Assembly: GCA_036768485.1 (NCBI GenBank)
Contig: JAVLUZ010000154.1
Location: forward strand, 42,612,284-42,676,283
Direction of reading: 5' to 3'
DNA: 64,000 nucleotides
Origin: Mermis nigrescens
Taxonomy: Eukaryota > Nematoda > Enoplea > Mermithida > Mermithidae
Every line of letters begins with the position of its first letter. The stretch's first letter is position 1. The notes beneath the pieces were generated by a model that saw only the letters and a list, made by a program, of their open reading frames with translations, had not been told where the DNA came from and searched no databases. Below are positions 43,734 through 53,227 of this stretch, piece by piece. Made by a program: the position numbers and the translations under genes.

Positions 43734-45971
43734 TTAATAGCGATCCTGATAATTGGCCTTCGAGCCACGTGGTTTTCCACGACGTCGTTGACGTTGAAAA
43801 TAATCACGATCCGATTCAGGTTCGCGACGCGTATTCGAACGCTCGCGATACTGGTATGGCAAATGCCTACGCCCGTACATATGTTGGCGTAAGCGTTGAT
43901 GTGGGTCAACTGGTCGATTATCGTCCTCATCGTCGTCATCTTCCTCGTAGTCATCTGCGTAACGACGCGGTGTGGGTGGCACCGGAGTGAATAATTGTTC
44001 CGGTGTAAAACCAAACAATTGTTCGCGTGAAGTTTCGCGTGGACGCTGTTGTGATTGCGTAACAGGCCACGGTTTGGGCAATAGTGGACCCGGTCGAGGT
44101 TGTGGTTGATAGACCCCGATGGCTGATTGATCTTGCTCCAACGGTGAACGATACGATTGATCCCATTGCGGTCGTTGACGGGATTGCGACCGGCCCTGAT
44201 GAGCTCCGCGGTTTGACTGTGGCTGACGGCGATATTCATAAGGCTGCTGCTGTTGCGGGCGCGACAGATGACCAGCATCGGCCTGTGAATATGCCTCGGA
44301 ACGCTGACGCGATTCCGTAAATTGCTGCTGCCGCGGTTGGGTCTGCGGTCGTGTGTGTGTTTGTACGTGTGGTTTTACTGGTGCCTGTGGTTGTACCTGT
44401 GATTGTGAGCGATGATGCATTTGTGCATATCGTTGCCGGGATGATTGCGGTTCTTGCCGCCCAGATCCCCTTTTGCCTAAACGAGCTCTTAATTTTGCTG
44501 CGACTTCAGCGCGAACAAGTCTTTTAACTCGTTCTTTCTCCAGATTTTTCAACCGACGCAAAGTATGCTCGGATTTCGTGTCATAAAATCTGTTCAATCT
44601 TTCCTTATGCTCATCCTCAGACATGTGGAGAACGCCTGAGGTTTCAGCGAGAGAGCCGGCGGCGCGTAATTTTGACGCACGCCTGGGCATCTCAGAAGCA
44701 AGATTTGCACGATCGCGTTGTTCGATCGTCATGCGGGCTCTACGCATTTCAATTTGAGCATCCAGAGATAGATCGACTTCGGGCATTTCAAGGCTCGCCG
44801 AGGACCCACTAGGATCTTGCGAGGATGCCTGTCGTCTCTCTTTACGAATTTTCTCCAATTTGCCTTCAATACGGTGTTTAAGGTAAAACACGGATTTTTG
44901 GCGACCTCGAAAATGGTCAAATTGAACCGGTACTTCAAGTGCCGGGTCGGTTGCTAACCGAATTTGGCGAATCATATTGTGCAAAACGGTTGGATTTTCG
45001 ATTCGCCTGGTCAATTCCGGGAATTCCGGGAAAGCCTCACTTGGCGAAGGTGTGTATGATTCGCCAAGGAAAGCTACGCGCAACATACGACGTAGCTGTT
45101 CCACCATGCGCCAGCCTATCGCAGCATGGCCGTAAGCATACACATAAAAGTGGAACTTTCTGTCCAAAAATTCCAACAGCACTCTAGCGTGCATGACGTC
45201 TATCGTTGAGAAGATCGTCAAAAATCGATACTCCGATTCGTATTCAGATTGAAATTCTCGGAAGGTATCAAAAATATCGACCATTTGGCGCGTCGATATT
45301 AATATCGGCGCTAAATGATCAGGCGCCGGGCTCATTCGGTGCGGCAAGAACTCAGGTCGAATCTGGTGCGCAATTCCATCAATCACCACACTCGGTGGTT
45401 CGAGGTGTCGGTGAACTACCAAATACTGTAACGGAACTTCGTACAGCATCATTCCGGTTGTGATAAAAAACCGGTTGCGCACAAAAAATTGGTCAGGATA
45501 AAATAATCGGTTAAAAACGCTCATTTTGCTGATAAATCGAGGTGCAGGCGCACAATCGACATCAGTCAAAGGCTGTGCAATTGTAGTCCAGACTATGGGA
45601 CGTGAAGGTGTGTCAGTCGTGGACGCGTAATGCAAATGTGCTGCGTACACCCGATCAAAATGCACTTGGGCAATTTCGACCAACTGGTCGTACAAGCGCG
45701 TTCCTGCGACTTCACCTAAGTACGAGCGCAAGTCGTGCAAAACGTCAGGGACGATGTAGCACGGCGCTTCACGCGTCATCGTTTCCATCATATTAAAGAA
45801 ATGTTGGACATAACGCGAACGATTCTGGACTCGCGAGCTTTCTTCTGCAGATACGCACTCACGAATGGCTTGTAAATGCGCAGGGACTGCAACTTCTAAA
45901 TTTGACGGAATATTTTGAATATTCTGTGGTTGAATGTTCGCCACAGTATTCGACACACCCGTCATGGCCAT
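43734..45971 (-). CDS. LTR element ORF5, unknown protein with Q/R-rich tail
   Basis: A 745-codon uninterrupted ORF starting with ATG at 45,971-45,969. Residues about 1-380 look globular, with a regular hydrophobic pattern (FYPDQFFVRNRFFITTGMML, DRKFHFYVYAYGHAAIGWRM) and no known motif. Residues about 400-480 are rich in charged helical sequence (KLEKIRKERRQ, RLKNLEKERVKRLVRAEVA), probably coiled-coil or basic. The rest is Gln/Arg/Pro-rich with an acidic run (DDYEEDDDDEDD) and an Arg-rich end (RQRRRGKPRGS), as in RNA-binding or condensate-forming proteins. No signal peptide or transmembrane helix is visible, so it is not a typical env. It is intact, unlike gag and pol. The frame just upstream is open into the preceding ORF's end, so it may originally have been fused to it. 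Confidence 0.75.
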   Translation of the reverse strand: MAMTGVSNTVANIQPQNIQNIPSNLEVAVPAHLQAIRECVSAEESSRVQNRSRYVQHFFNMMETMTREAPCYIVPDVLHDLRSYLGEVAGTRLYDQLVEIAQVHFDRVYAAHLHYASTTDTPSRPIVWTTIAQPLTDVDCAPAPRFISKMSVFNRLFYPDQFFVRNRFFITTGMMLYEVPLQYLVVHRHLEPPSVVIDGIAHQIRPEFLPHRMSPAPDHLAPILISTRQMVDIFDTFREFQSEYESEYRFLTIFSTIDVMHARVLLEFLDRKFHFYVYAYGHAAIGWRMVEQLRRMLRVAFLGESYTPSPSEAFPEFPELTRRIENPTVLHNMIRQIRLATDPALEVPVQFDHFRGRQKSVFYLKHRIEGKLEKIRKERRQASSQDPSGSSASLEMPEVDLSLDAQIEMRRARMTIEQRDRANLASEMPRRASKLRAAGSLAETSGVLHMSEDEHKERLNRFYDTKSEHTLRRLKNLEKERVKRLVRAEVAAKLRARLGKRGSGRQEPQSSRQRYAQMHHRSQSQVQPQAPVKPHVQTHTRPQTQPRQQQFTESRQRSEAYSQADAGHLSRPQQQQPYEYRRQPQSNRGAHQGRSQSRQRPQWDQSYRSPLEQDQSAIGVYQPQPRPGPLLPKPWPVTQSQQRPRETSREQLFGFTPEQLFTPVPPTPRRYADDYEEDDDDEDDNRPVDPHQRLRQHMYGRRHLPYQYRERSNTRREPESDRDYFQRQRRRGKPRGSKANYQDRY

Positions 45972-45990
45972 AGGTGCCGTAAAACGAGTT

Positions 45991-46533
45991 TCAGGTGCCG
46001 ATACATTCTGACACGCCTTGTGGCGCGGATTGGGACGCGATTTGCATGGACAACGCCGCTTGCTGTACTCCCTGTGTAGGTAGCGTGCGTTGTGCTGGTG
46101 GTGGCAAGCCTATGATATCCGACATGATAACGTCAGGGTCGGTTTGATGCTCTACCAAATCCGGCTGAGAAGTCGGTAAAGGTAGTAGCGACCCGAAACC
46201 CAAGGGTGCCTGCTGATCCGCCGCAAGCGATTGTGGAGCAATCGGTTGCGAAACGGTAGTAGCCCCTTTTCGAGCCAATGCAGCGCGTGTAGTACGCGGT
46301 GGTGACAAATTTGCTTGCCTTTCTGCCTCAGCATCGGATAACGCCATTACTAAGCGTTTAGGAGACAAATCGTCGTCTTCTGTGGACAAAGATTGTTCAA
46401 TTCCAACCATAGGAGAATCAAATGGAATATCAGTTTGCGAAGAGATCGCAGAGGCTGGTGTACTTGTACTGGTTGGTTTGGATTTAGGTTCGGTGTCAGG
46501 CGCATTAAGCGGGCCCAGATACTGTGTCGGCAA
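45991..46533 (-). CDS. LTR element ORF4, low-complexity linker segment
   Basis: A 180-codon open frame without an ATG at its start. It overlaps the end of the exonuclease ORF by 29 bp in another frame and ends 20 bp before the ATG of ORF5. The sequence is Ser/Thr/Pro/Gln-rich (KPTSTSTPASAISSQ, FGSLLPLPTSQPD), without a domain. Absence of a start codon and the tight overlap suggest it is a linker of a longer protein, joined to ORF3 and perhaps ORF5 by one-base shifts. The shift may be programmed or may be an error in this copy. Confidence 0.6.
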   Translation of the reverse strand: MPTQYLGPLNAPDTEPKSKPTSTSTPASAISSQTDIPFDSPMVGIEQSLSTEDDDLSPKRLVMALSDAEAERQANLSPPRTTRAALARKGATTVSQPIAPQSLAADQQAPLGFGSLLPLPTSQPDLVEHQTDPDVIMSDIIGLPPPAQRTLPTQGVQQAALSMQIASQSAPQGVSECIGT

Positions 46534-47893
46534 CGGCCTGCAAACCTTGAACTTTTAGGTCAGGATTATCAAAAACATTAGCATGGGCCAACGCTTCCGT
46601 TACAGAGGCAACGGTGGTGGCTGCGGCTATGGCCGCTGGTGGTTGCGGAGCTGGTCCATAGAAGTCTTCTACTGTGACCAATTCACCGCCATCCGAATCA
46701 ACGGTGACTTCAGTCGCCGAACTGGTCGACTGGCCCCATGATGGCGTGCGAGATGACAACGGGATACGCCGTCTAGTTTTTGGTTCGCTAGCTTTAACTT
46801 GCGATTCATCGCCTTTAAACGAAACTGGCATTGGTTTTCTATCCTCGGTAATGCGGTTATTTTGCGAGCAGCCTTCTATCAATATGAAAACATCGATAGT
46901 GATCAAGGCATCCATTGCCAGATAATACTGCATGTCCCAAGTTAGCGTTAGACTCCACGCCTGACCAAAGTTATCTGGCGCGGTCGGATCAATATACATG
47001 TCAAAGAAAAATTCAGCCAAGCGCTTTAAGGTGTGTGAATGCGCTGTAATATGGAGACGGCGAGTGAACGTTCTCGCTAAAGGCTGTATATCGATAAAAT
47101 TTGCACTAAACGGATCTTTCCAATGCCATTGATTTCGAAGCTCGACATCAGGGATTGCCAAGATTTCTTCAAAAGTAGGACCGTAAACGTGAAAATACGC
47201 AAGTCTGTCTTGCGTTGGGTCGTAACAGACCATAAATACGTTCGGTAAACGCGTTTCGAGCAGCTGATGAAGCCCAAATGGAGGTTTTGGGAACTTAGCA
47301 ATGTCCCAGCAGAACACATGACCGTTCGCGCTAGCAACTTGGACATAGCAAATGAATGGGCCATGGAGGTCCTGGTAGGTGGGACATAGCTGCTGAAAAC
47401 GCAAATCCCAAGTTTTATAACTTTGGCCTTTTCGGTCATTCACAAATTCTGAGTCATAGCCCAAGAATAACGTGCCATTTGTCATGTTTGATGGCTGAAT
47501 CAAAGCCAAAATAGCCCCAAAAGACTGCTGGTCGTTGGTGATTAATACAGTGGATAGAAGTCTCTTCTTTGGCACACGAAGGGTTGCCAAAGGGAATCTA
47601 TCAAACCTGTTCTCCCACCAGAGCTCTTGGTCATTTATGCGTTTACAATGATTTGGTGCTACATGTGTTGTTTTATACTCTATCATTTTTGCGCTTAGTG
47701 CCTCTAGACCGCCAACACGACAGTCATCATTTTGTGGCAGCGGGTCTGGAAGAACCAACCCCCGCTCCAAAGCCATACTCGTCAAAGCCAAACGAAACTC
47801 ATCTAGGGATGCGGGATCGCGCCCCTTGAATTTGAATCGGCGACCAGCTGCTTCCAGCAGTGCCTCCTTGCTTGGGGTACCTTCCGCAGCCAT
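46505..47893 (-). CDS. LTR element ORF3, DEDDy-type 3'-5' exonuclease
   Basis: A 462-codon ORF with ATG at 47,893. Exonuclease motif I is FLGYDSEF with D147 and E149. A following strand, FICYVQVASANGHVFCWDI, matches the substrate-facing sheet of the RNase D/WRN fold. A candidate motif II Asp is D229 in YDPTQDRLAYF, with D268 in FIDIQPLARTF. Motif III is YYLAMDALITID, with Y324-x3-D328, the signature of the DEDDy class. Such enzymes remove nucleotides from 3' ends of RNA or single-stranded DNA using two metal ions. Residues 343-462 are low complexity. A strong 3' splice site (TTTTCCCTTTTGCAG) ends 5 bases before the ATG, suggesting expression from a spliced RNA as for retroviral env. Similar ORF3 exonucleases are known, from memory, in bdelloid rotifer retroelements. 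The catalytic residues look intact. Confidence 0.75.
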   Translation of the reverse strand: MAAEGTPSKEALLEAAGRRFKFKGRDPASLDEFRLALTSMALERGLVLPDPLPQNDDCRVGGLEALSAKMIEYKTTHVAPNHCKRINDQELWWENRFDRFPLATLRVPKKRLLSTVLITNDQQSFGAILALIQPSNMTNGTLFLGYDSEFVNDRKGQSYKTWDLRFQQLCPTYQDLHGPFICYVQVASANGHVFCWDIAKFPKPPFGLHQLLETRLPNVFMVCYDPTQDRLAYFHVYGPTFEEILAIPDVELRNQWHWKDPFSANFIDIQPLARTFTRRLHITAHSHTLKRLAEFFFDMYIDPTAPDNFGQAWSLTLTWDMQYYLAMDALITIDVFILIEGCSQNNRITEDRKPMPVSFKGDESQVKASEPKTRRRIPLSSRTPSWGQSTSSATEVTVDSDGGELVTVEDFYGPAPQPPAAIAAATTVASVTEALAHANVFDNPDLKVQGLQAVADTVSGPA

Positions 47894-47912
47894 GGGTCTG
47901 CAAAAGGGAAAA
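47894..47912 (-). promoter_or_regulatory. 3' splice acceptor before exonuclease ATG
   Basis: On the minus strand, TTTTCCCTTTTGCAG followed by ACCC and then ATG. A pyrimidine tract plus CAG immediately before the start codon is a consensus acceptor. It lies inside the tail of pol, as subgenomic env acceptors do in retroviruses and errantiviruses. The matching donor in the leader was not identified. Confidence 0.55.
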
Positions 47913-48031
47913 CATTAGATAATGGTACGGCATGTGCTGTTTTAGAGCCATTTAATAAACGTATAGGCGCGCAGTCCTTAGCTTTTTGTTCCCTGCCCGG
48001 TAAGTCTTCAAAACTTTTAACTACTGCCGGG

Positions 48032-48292
48032 CACACCTGGGCGTGGGGGGGGGTTTGGGGGGTATGCCACCCCCCAGAAACCAAAATACCCCCAGAAATC
48101 AAAATACCCCCCCAGAATTCAATTTTTGAAAATTTTTTTCGTTTTTTTTCGCAATTTTTTGATGCCAATGGATAGTGCTTGATGAGAAACGTCGACAAAT
48201 GGTGTTTTTATCGCCATACCACCATTTTTAAGGCCATTTTTCGACCTTCAAAAAATCTTGCACCCCCCCAGAATTTTCTTGCTGCCCGTATG
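48032..48292 (-). mobile_element. hAT-type MITE, copy 8 (inside pol tail)
   Basis: A 261-bp copy with ends CACACCTGGGCGTGG and (reverse complement) CATACGGGCAGCAAG. The 8-bp duplication is CTGCCGGG (48,024-48,031) / CTGCGGGG (48,293-48,300). It interrupts the C-terminal tail of integrase after PLAPQH; the tail resumes with VVKSFEDLPGREQKAKD. Confidence 0.85.
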
Positions 48293-49740
48293 CTGCGGGG
48301 CGAGAGGGCGATGTGGTAATTTTACCAAAACAAAATCACCAGGGACATACGCGTGTTTTTCTACAATTAAATCAGAGTAGGGTAGTTTGGGCTCAGGCAA
48401 AAGTCTATTCCGGTGAACAAGATGAGTGACTAGAGGATTATAGACATAAGCGATTTTTGCAGTTTCAGGAGTAGGTAAGTCAATAATTCTGTACAGACCG
48501 ACACGTTTAGGTGATAGTTCACTGATTTCAGGTTGAATTACTGAGGTATTATTGAGGTAAACAATATTCGACAGAGAAAAATTAGTTTGAGTTACGGACT
48601 TGTCATATTGAGATTTTTGCTGCTTACACGCTTGAGCTAAGTTTTTAGACGCGATTTCGTGTAGATCTTGCAAAGTCAGCTTTAAATCAATGACATATTT
48701 TTCCGCAACAGATGGTAAATTCGGATTCATCACAAAGTCATTTATGAGTAGGGTGTCAAGTGGAAATGCTGGTTCGCGACCATATAGCATTTCAAAAGGT
48801 GATATATTAGTTGATGATTGTGGAGTCGCGGTATCGCGAATAACGCGAGAGGCAGAAATTGCTCCCAATCATATTGGGATCGCGCGCTCAGCTTAGACAA
48901 ACCATCAATCAAAGTACAATTATAACGTTCTACCAACCCATCACACTGGGGGTGATATGGGGTTGTAAATATTTTTGAACATTTAATAGTTTACAAACTT
49001 CCGAAATTAGGGCAGATGTAAAGTTTGACCCCTGATCTGTCAAAAATTTTTGGGAACTCCATATTGTGGGATAATTTCTCGTAATAACAAATTTGCAATT
49101 GTTGTTGCTTTTATGTCAGAAACAGCAAAAGCTTCCACGTATTTGGTAAAATAATCCATAAAAACTACAATTTGGTCATTTCGGAGGGGATCGTGGCATA
49201 TGCAAGCAATCACACGCAATAAGTTCAAAAAGGCGTGGATACTTCGATTGGTTGCAATGGAACAGATGTGGAATTTAATGCGACCTTACGTTGTAAGCAC
49301 ACATCACAATTCCGACACCACGCGATCACATCATTTTCCATGCGCGGCCACCAATAATGCATTTGAATGGCGGGCAAGATTTTGCGCGATGAAAAATGAG
49401 CTCCGAAAATAGAGTCATGAAATTCGGTTAATATAAAACGACGCAAAGATTTGGGTATGACTATTTGATGTACGACAGTTGGTGAACGTTTAGGTTGAAA
49501 TCTACAAAAAAGTATATCGTTTATGAGAAAAAATTTGTCACGATATTTTTTCGTTGTTAAGTCATTCAATGCGATGCGAATTTTATGTAATTCATCATCT
49601 GCAAGTTGCTCTGCGAGTAAACGCGCAGGTGTTAGCATTTCAGCTTTTTCAGCATTGGTAAGCAATAGGCGTTCACGAAATGTAGGTGGTTTTGTATTGG
49701 TAGGATCGATTCGCGCAGTAGGGTTATTATTTTGCAGCAT
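48293..49740 (-). pseudogene. LTR element integrase, frameshifted
   Basis: Inserts element DNA into the genome. N-terminal H2C2 zinc finger: HDSIFGAH ... HYWWPRM ... WCRNCDVCLQRK (about 49,430-49,260). The catalytic core has the first Asp in IACDC (about 49,210), the second in LTDQGSNF (about 49,035) and the Glu in GLVERYN (about 48,940), the D,D35E triad. Then ISPFEMLYGREPAFPLDT and a C-terminal region with a GPY/F-like RVGLYRIIDLP. Frame changes occur near 49,227 (run of T), 49,180, 49,040 (run of A and T) and 48,965 (run of C), mostly in homopolymers. The tail is cut by a MITE at 48,292. Confidence 0.8.
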
Positions 49741-50738
49741 TAGAATGATTAATTAGTGCAGTAGGCGCATTATCGCGCGATCGGTCAGGTGGAAGCGATT
49801 CATCATCTGATTCAGAGTCTTCCGATTCTAAATTTGCGATGTTAACAATATTTTTGCGTTCGAGTTTATATTGGTGCTCCGCATGATCATATTTAGGGTG
49901 TGGTGAAAGAAGATCAGCTGCGCAGTTATAAGCGCCAGGAACGTAAGCGATATCGTATTCATATTCTTGTAATTTAAAACCCCAACGGCGTAAACAACTC
50001 GATGGGTCTTTAATGTTTACTAGCCAAGTTAGTGCTTGATGGTCAGTTTTGACAATGAATTTTTTACTGTAAAGATAGTGTCAATAATGCTTGATGGCCC
50101 ACACTACCACTAACGCTTCCTTTTCCGAAGTAGCATAGTTACATTTGGCAGTATTTAGCACGCGACTAGCGTAGCTAAGAATAAAACGATTTTTGGATGG
50201 TAAGTGTTTCTGCGTCAAAATAGCACCTAACGCATAATTGCTTGCGTCAGTTGTTAAGATAAATTGGTGCTCATCGTCAAATTTTGGTAATTGCAAAATG
50301 GGTGGGGATGTAAATGCTTTCTTCAGAAGCGCAAAGGCGGTCTGGTGTTCAGCCTTCCAGCAAAATTCGACATCTTCACGAAGAAGATGGAATAACGGTT
50401 TAGCGATTTTAGCAAGATCTTTAACGAATTTTTTAAACCATTGGACTAAGCCAAGGAATTTCTGCAAAGATTTGACAGTTTTTGGTACGGGAAACGAGAT
50501 TAAATCTGCGACTTTGGACATATCAGAAGCGATGCCCCTTGCACTTATATTGTGGCCAAGAAATTTTACTTTGGCATGAGCAAGATGGCATTTATCAGGC
50601 TTTACGCGTAAGTTTGCGTTTTTTAGCGCTTAATAAAGACATTTTTCAAGATCTTTTAGATGTTCTTTGAAAGTGCGCGAAAAAATAATTATGTCATCGA
50701 TGTAAACGAGACAAGATATCCAATTTAGACCTGCGAGC
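49741..50738 (-). pseudogene. LTR element RT C-terminal part and RNase H, with stops
   Basis: Continues RT after the MITE. The catalytic YIDD box is in CLVYIDDIIIFSRTF (about 50,700). The connection region has FLGLVQWFKKFVKDLAKIAK. RNase H has its Asp in ILTTDASNYALGAIL, Glu in SEKEALVVVWAIKHY and Asp in KTDHQALTWL. In-frame stops are TAA at 50,632-50,630 (within ...KCLY*ALKNANLRV) and TGA at 50,083-50,081, where CGA (Arg) is the likely original. The open frame then continues to about 49,737, where the frame changes into the H2C2 finger. The enzyme copies element RNA into DNA in cytoplasmic particles. Confidence 0.85.
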
Positions 50739-50746
50739 ACGAGCTC

Positions 50747-51025
50747 CACACATGGGCGTGGGGGGGTTTGGGGGGGGTATGCACCCCCAGAAGTTGAAAA
50801 GTTGAAATACCCCCCCAGAAATCAAAATAACCCCCCCAGAAAAAAATTTTTTTTTGCTTTTTTAGCAATTTTTTGATGCCATTGGATAGAGCTTGATGAG
50901 AAACGTCGAAAAATGGTGTTTTTTTCGCCATATCACCATTTTTAAGGCCATTTTTGACCTTTAAAAATTTTTTCACCCCCCAGAAATTTTTTCAGCCCCC
51001 AGAACTTTGGTGCTGCCCACCTATG
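50747..51025 (-). mobile_element. hAT-type MITE, copy 9 (inside RT)
   Basis: A 279-bp copy with ends CACACATGGGCGTGG and (reverse complement) CATAGGTGGGCAGCAC. The 8-bp duplication ACGAGCTC (50,739-50,746 and 51,026-51,033) is perfect. It splits RT between RLMEL and AGLNWISCLVYIDD. Because it inserted after the LTR element, the MITE family has been mobile recently. Confidence 0.9.
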
Positions 51026-52490
51026 ACGAGCTCCATTAGCCTTTGGAAATCTGCGGGCGCATTTTTTAAACCAAAAGGTAAAACTTCAAATTCGTAGTGG
51101 CCAACAGGGCATATAAATGCAGTTTTTTCGCGAGATTTATCATCAAGAGGAATTTGCCAGTAACCAGATTTTAAATCCAGCGTGCTAAAATATGCAGCAT
51201 TGCCTAAAGTGTCGAAATAATCGTCTAATTGTGGAAGAGGATAAACTTGCGTTTTAGTTACATCATTTAACCGTCAATAATCGACGACCGGCCTAAGGGA
51301 ACCGTCCTTTTTTCCTATGAGAAATAATGGACTTGCCCATGGGCTGGTTGTAGGTCGAATGATTTTGTCTGCAAGCATTTCATTTATAATTTTTTGCATA
51401 GACTCTCTTCTAGAATGTTCAACACGATAAGTTTTTCCAACAACGGGCGGATTATCCCCTGTATCAATATGATGTTTCATCAAGGGAGTACGTCCGAGAG
51501 GTTCGTTTTTTAATGCAAAAATTGAGTCGTATTTTAAACAAAGTTCACGAATTTGTTGCTGTTGTTGAGAGTCAACGGCGGAGCCGTTTAAAGCTTTATT
51601 TATTGATGCAAAAAGTTCTGGTGTTCTGTCGTCAAAGTTTGAGACATGTGACACGACTTTGGCATCAGTGGTTAAAGAACCTATTATTTCACCAGAGTCA
51701 ATGCGAATTGGTGCTTTAGAGATGTTACAAGCACGAACAGGTATTATAGGTTGTGAAGCATCGACTATAGATGGAGCAACAAAAAGTGAAGTTTTTTCCA
51801 TAAAATCGGGATTTGGTTCGAATAATGCGAAATCGAAATTGCAAGAGCCATGACTTATATAGCCAGGTGTAATTACTTCGTGCCTAGGTTGTGTTATAAC
51901 AGGCTCAGGTAACGAAACATGCACACACACAACACCAGAGGTAGTTGTGTTGGATTTCGCACGAAATTGCAATTTTTCATGAGATGAGAGTAAATTAATC
52001 TTTATGCCGTTTATAAAAGCACAGCGCTCAATAGGATTAACCCACATGAGTGCGGATTCGCAAAAATCATATCCTAAGAGCATGTCTTCCGGCAAGTGAT
52101 CAATTATAGATACTGAGGTAGAAATAGATTGTTCCGCGATGGTTAGAGTCATATTTACTTTATAACGAACTACTGCGGTGATTTCGCCTACACCATGTAC
52201 AACTTGTGAGACTTGTTTAGGTGGTAAATTAAAACCAAGACGTAAGAATGCAGACGTGGTCATCATGGTGACCTGTGAACCCGTATCTATAAGAGCAGGT
52301 ACATCAACGCCATGAACTTTAACAAGAATAGTAGGCAAATTTGTCCCAGCATGGCTTACAATAGGAATATTAGAGTCGAAAGTTTTAGATGGAGGTAAAT
52401 TGAGTTTTTCATAAGTTGCGAGACAACGCTGTAAATGTTTGTATTCTTCAAGAAATTCTTGTGACGCAAATAGATTAGGACGCGCGCTAG
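51026..52490 (-). pseudogene. LTR element protease and RT N-terminal part
   Basis: Start of pol. The retropepsin active site is DVPALIDTGSQVTMM (D-T-G) at about 52,290, followed by the flap-side ML-LGYDF segment. RT fingers and palm have GRTPLMKHHIDTG, then IIRPTTSPWASPLFLIGKKD and LRPVVDY, a TGA at 51,276-51,274 where Ty3/gypsy elements have Arg (VDYR), then LNDVTKTQVYPLPQLDDYF, FSTLDLKSGYWQIPL and FEVLPFGLKNAPADFQRLM. The open frame begins near 52,490, where it is one base out of phase with the gag zinc-knuckle frame. RT is then interrupted by the MITE at 51,025. Confidence 0.85.
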
Positions 52491-53178
52491 ATCTCTGGCC
52501 CTTTCGCAGTAACCGTGTTTACATCATGAGGAGATGTAAGGGTTGGCTGCGGTGGGGGCACATTCATGGTGGGTTGGTTATCTGCGGTGTAGGTGACATA
52601 TGGTCGATTGAAATTATTGTCGCTGCGGTAATTTGAGTTGTAATATGTGCCACGCTGTTCATTTGGGAACTGCACAAAAGGTGTATTTTGTCGCGATTGA
52701 TTATTATAGCGATTATCGTAACGCGAATTTTGATAATTTGCACGCGAATTTTGGTAATAATCATTACGATTTTGCCTAAAATTCGATCGTGGTTGCTTAG
52801 GTTCAAAGCGGTTATCATTATTCGCATAGTTAGATGAACGATGCTGACTAGAGTTACGATATCGTGATTGAGATCGATGTCTATTTTGCGAATTTGAACG
52901 CGATGGCGAACGATTTTGACGCGAAAAAGAACACAACTGGCTGCGTTTGCGAGCCATAGAGTTGTTATTTCGTTCGGGTTGGGTATTATAATTAGCATTA
53001 TTAGACGCTTCTTGCCTCTGGCGCGTAAAACATTCCTCGTAGATATGACCTATGCGCTTGCAAAAGGTACAATATTTACGAGAGGAATTTTCTGGCTTCT
53101 CAGCACGCGACGAGCGATGAAACGTTCTATGACGCGGACGATCTGAATCATTTTGGTTAGACGCGCGAGGAGTATCTT
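52487..53178 (-). pseudogene. LTR element gag C-terminus, CCHC nucleocapsid
   Basis: Open frame of about 230 codons. Near its start is a zinc knuckle CTFCKRIGHIYEEC (CX2CX4HX4C, about 53,073-53,030), the nucleic-acid-binding motif of Gag nucleocapsid. After it comes a long Arg/Asn/Tyr/Gln/Ser-rich tail (RSPSRSNSQ, DNRYNNQSRQNTPF). Frame changes at about 53,180 (run of A) and 53,235 (run of A) separate it from the capsid part. Another near 52,490 separates it from protease. Confidence 0.75.
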
Positions 53179-53227
53179 TTAGGTACTACGCTGCCTACGG
53201 GAGCAGCTGTTACCAATACATATGGTG

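Noticed and set aside
43568..44278. 236-codon minus-strand frame overlapping ORF5
   Set aside because: Lies in another frame of the intact 745-codon ORF and has no independent domain; a shadow.
43734..45971. Retroviral env for the 745-codon ORF
   Set aside because: Position after pol would allow it, but there is no signal peptide, furin-like site, fusion peptide or transmembrane helix, and the tail is Gln/Arg-rich.
47077..47439. 120-codon frame inside the exonuclease ORF
   Set aside because: Alternate frame of ORF3; the exonuclease frame has motifs and the start context.
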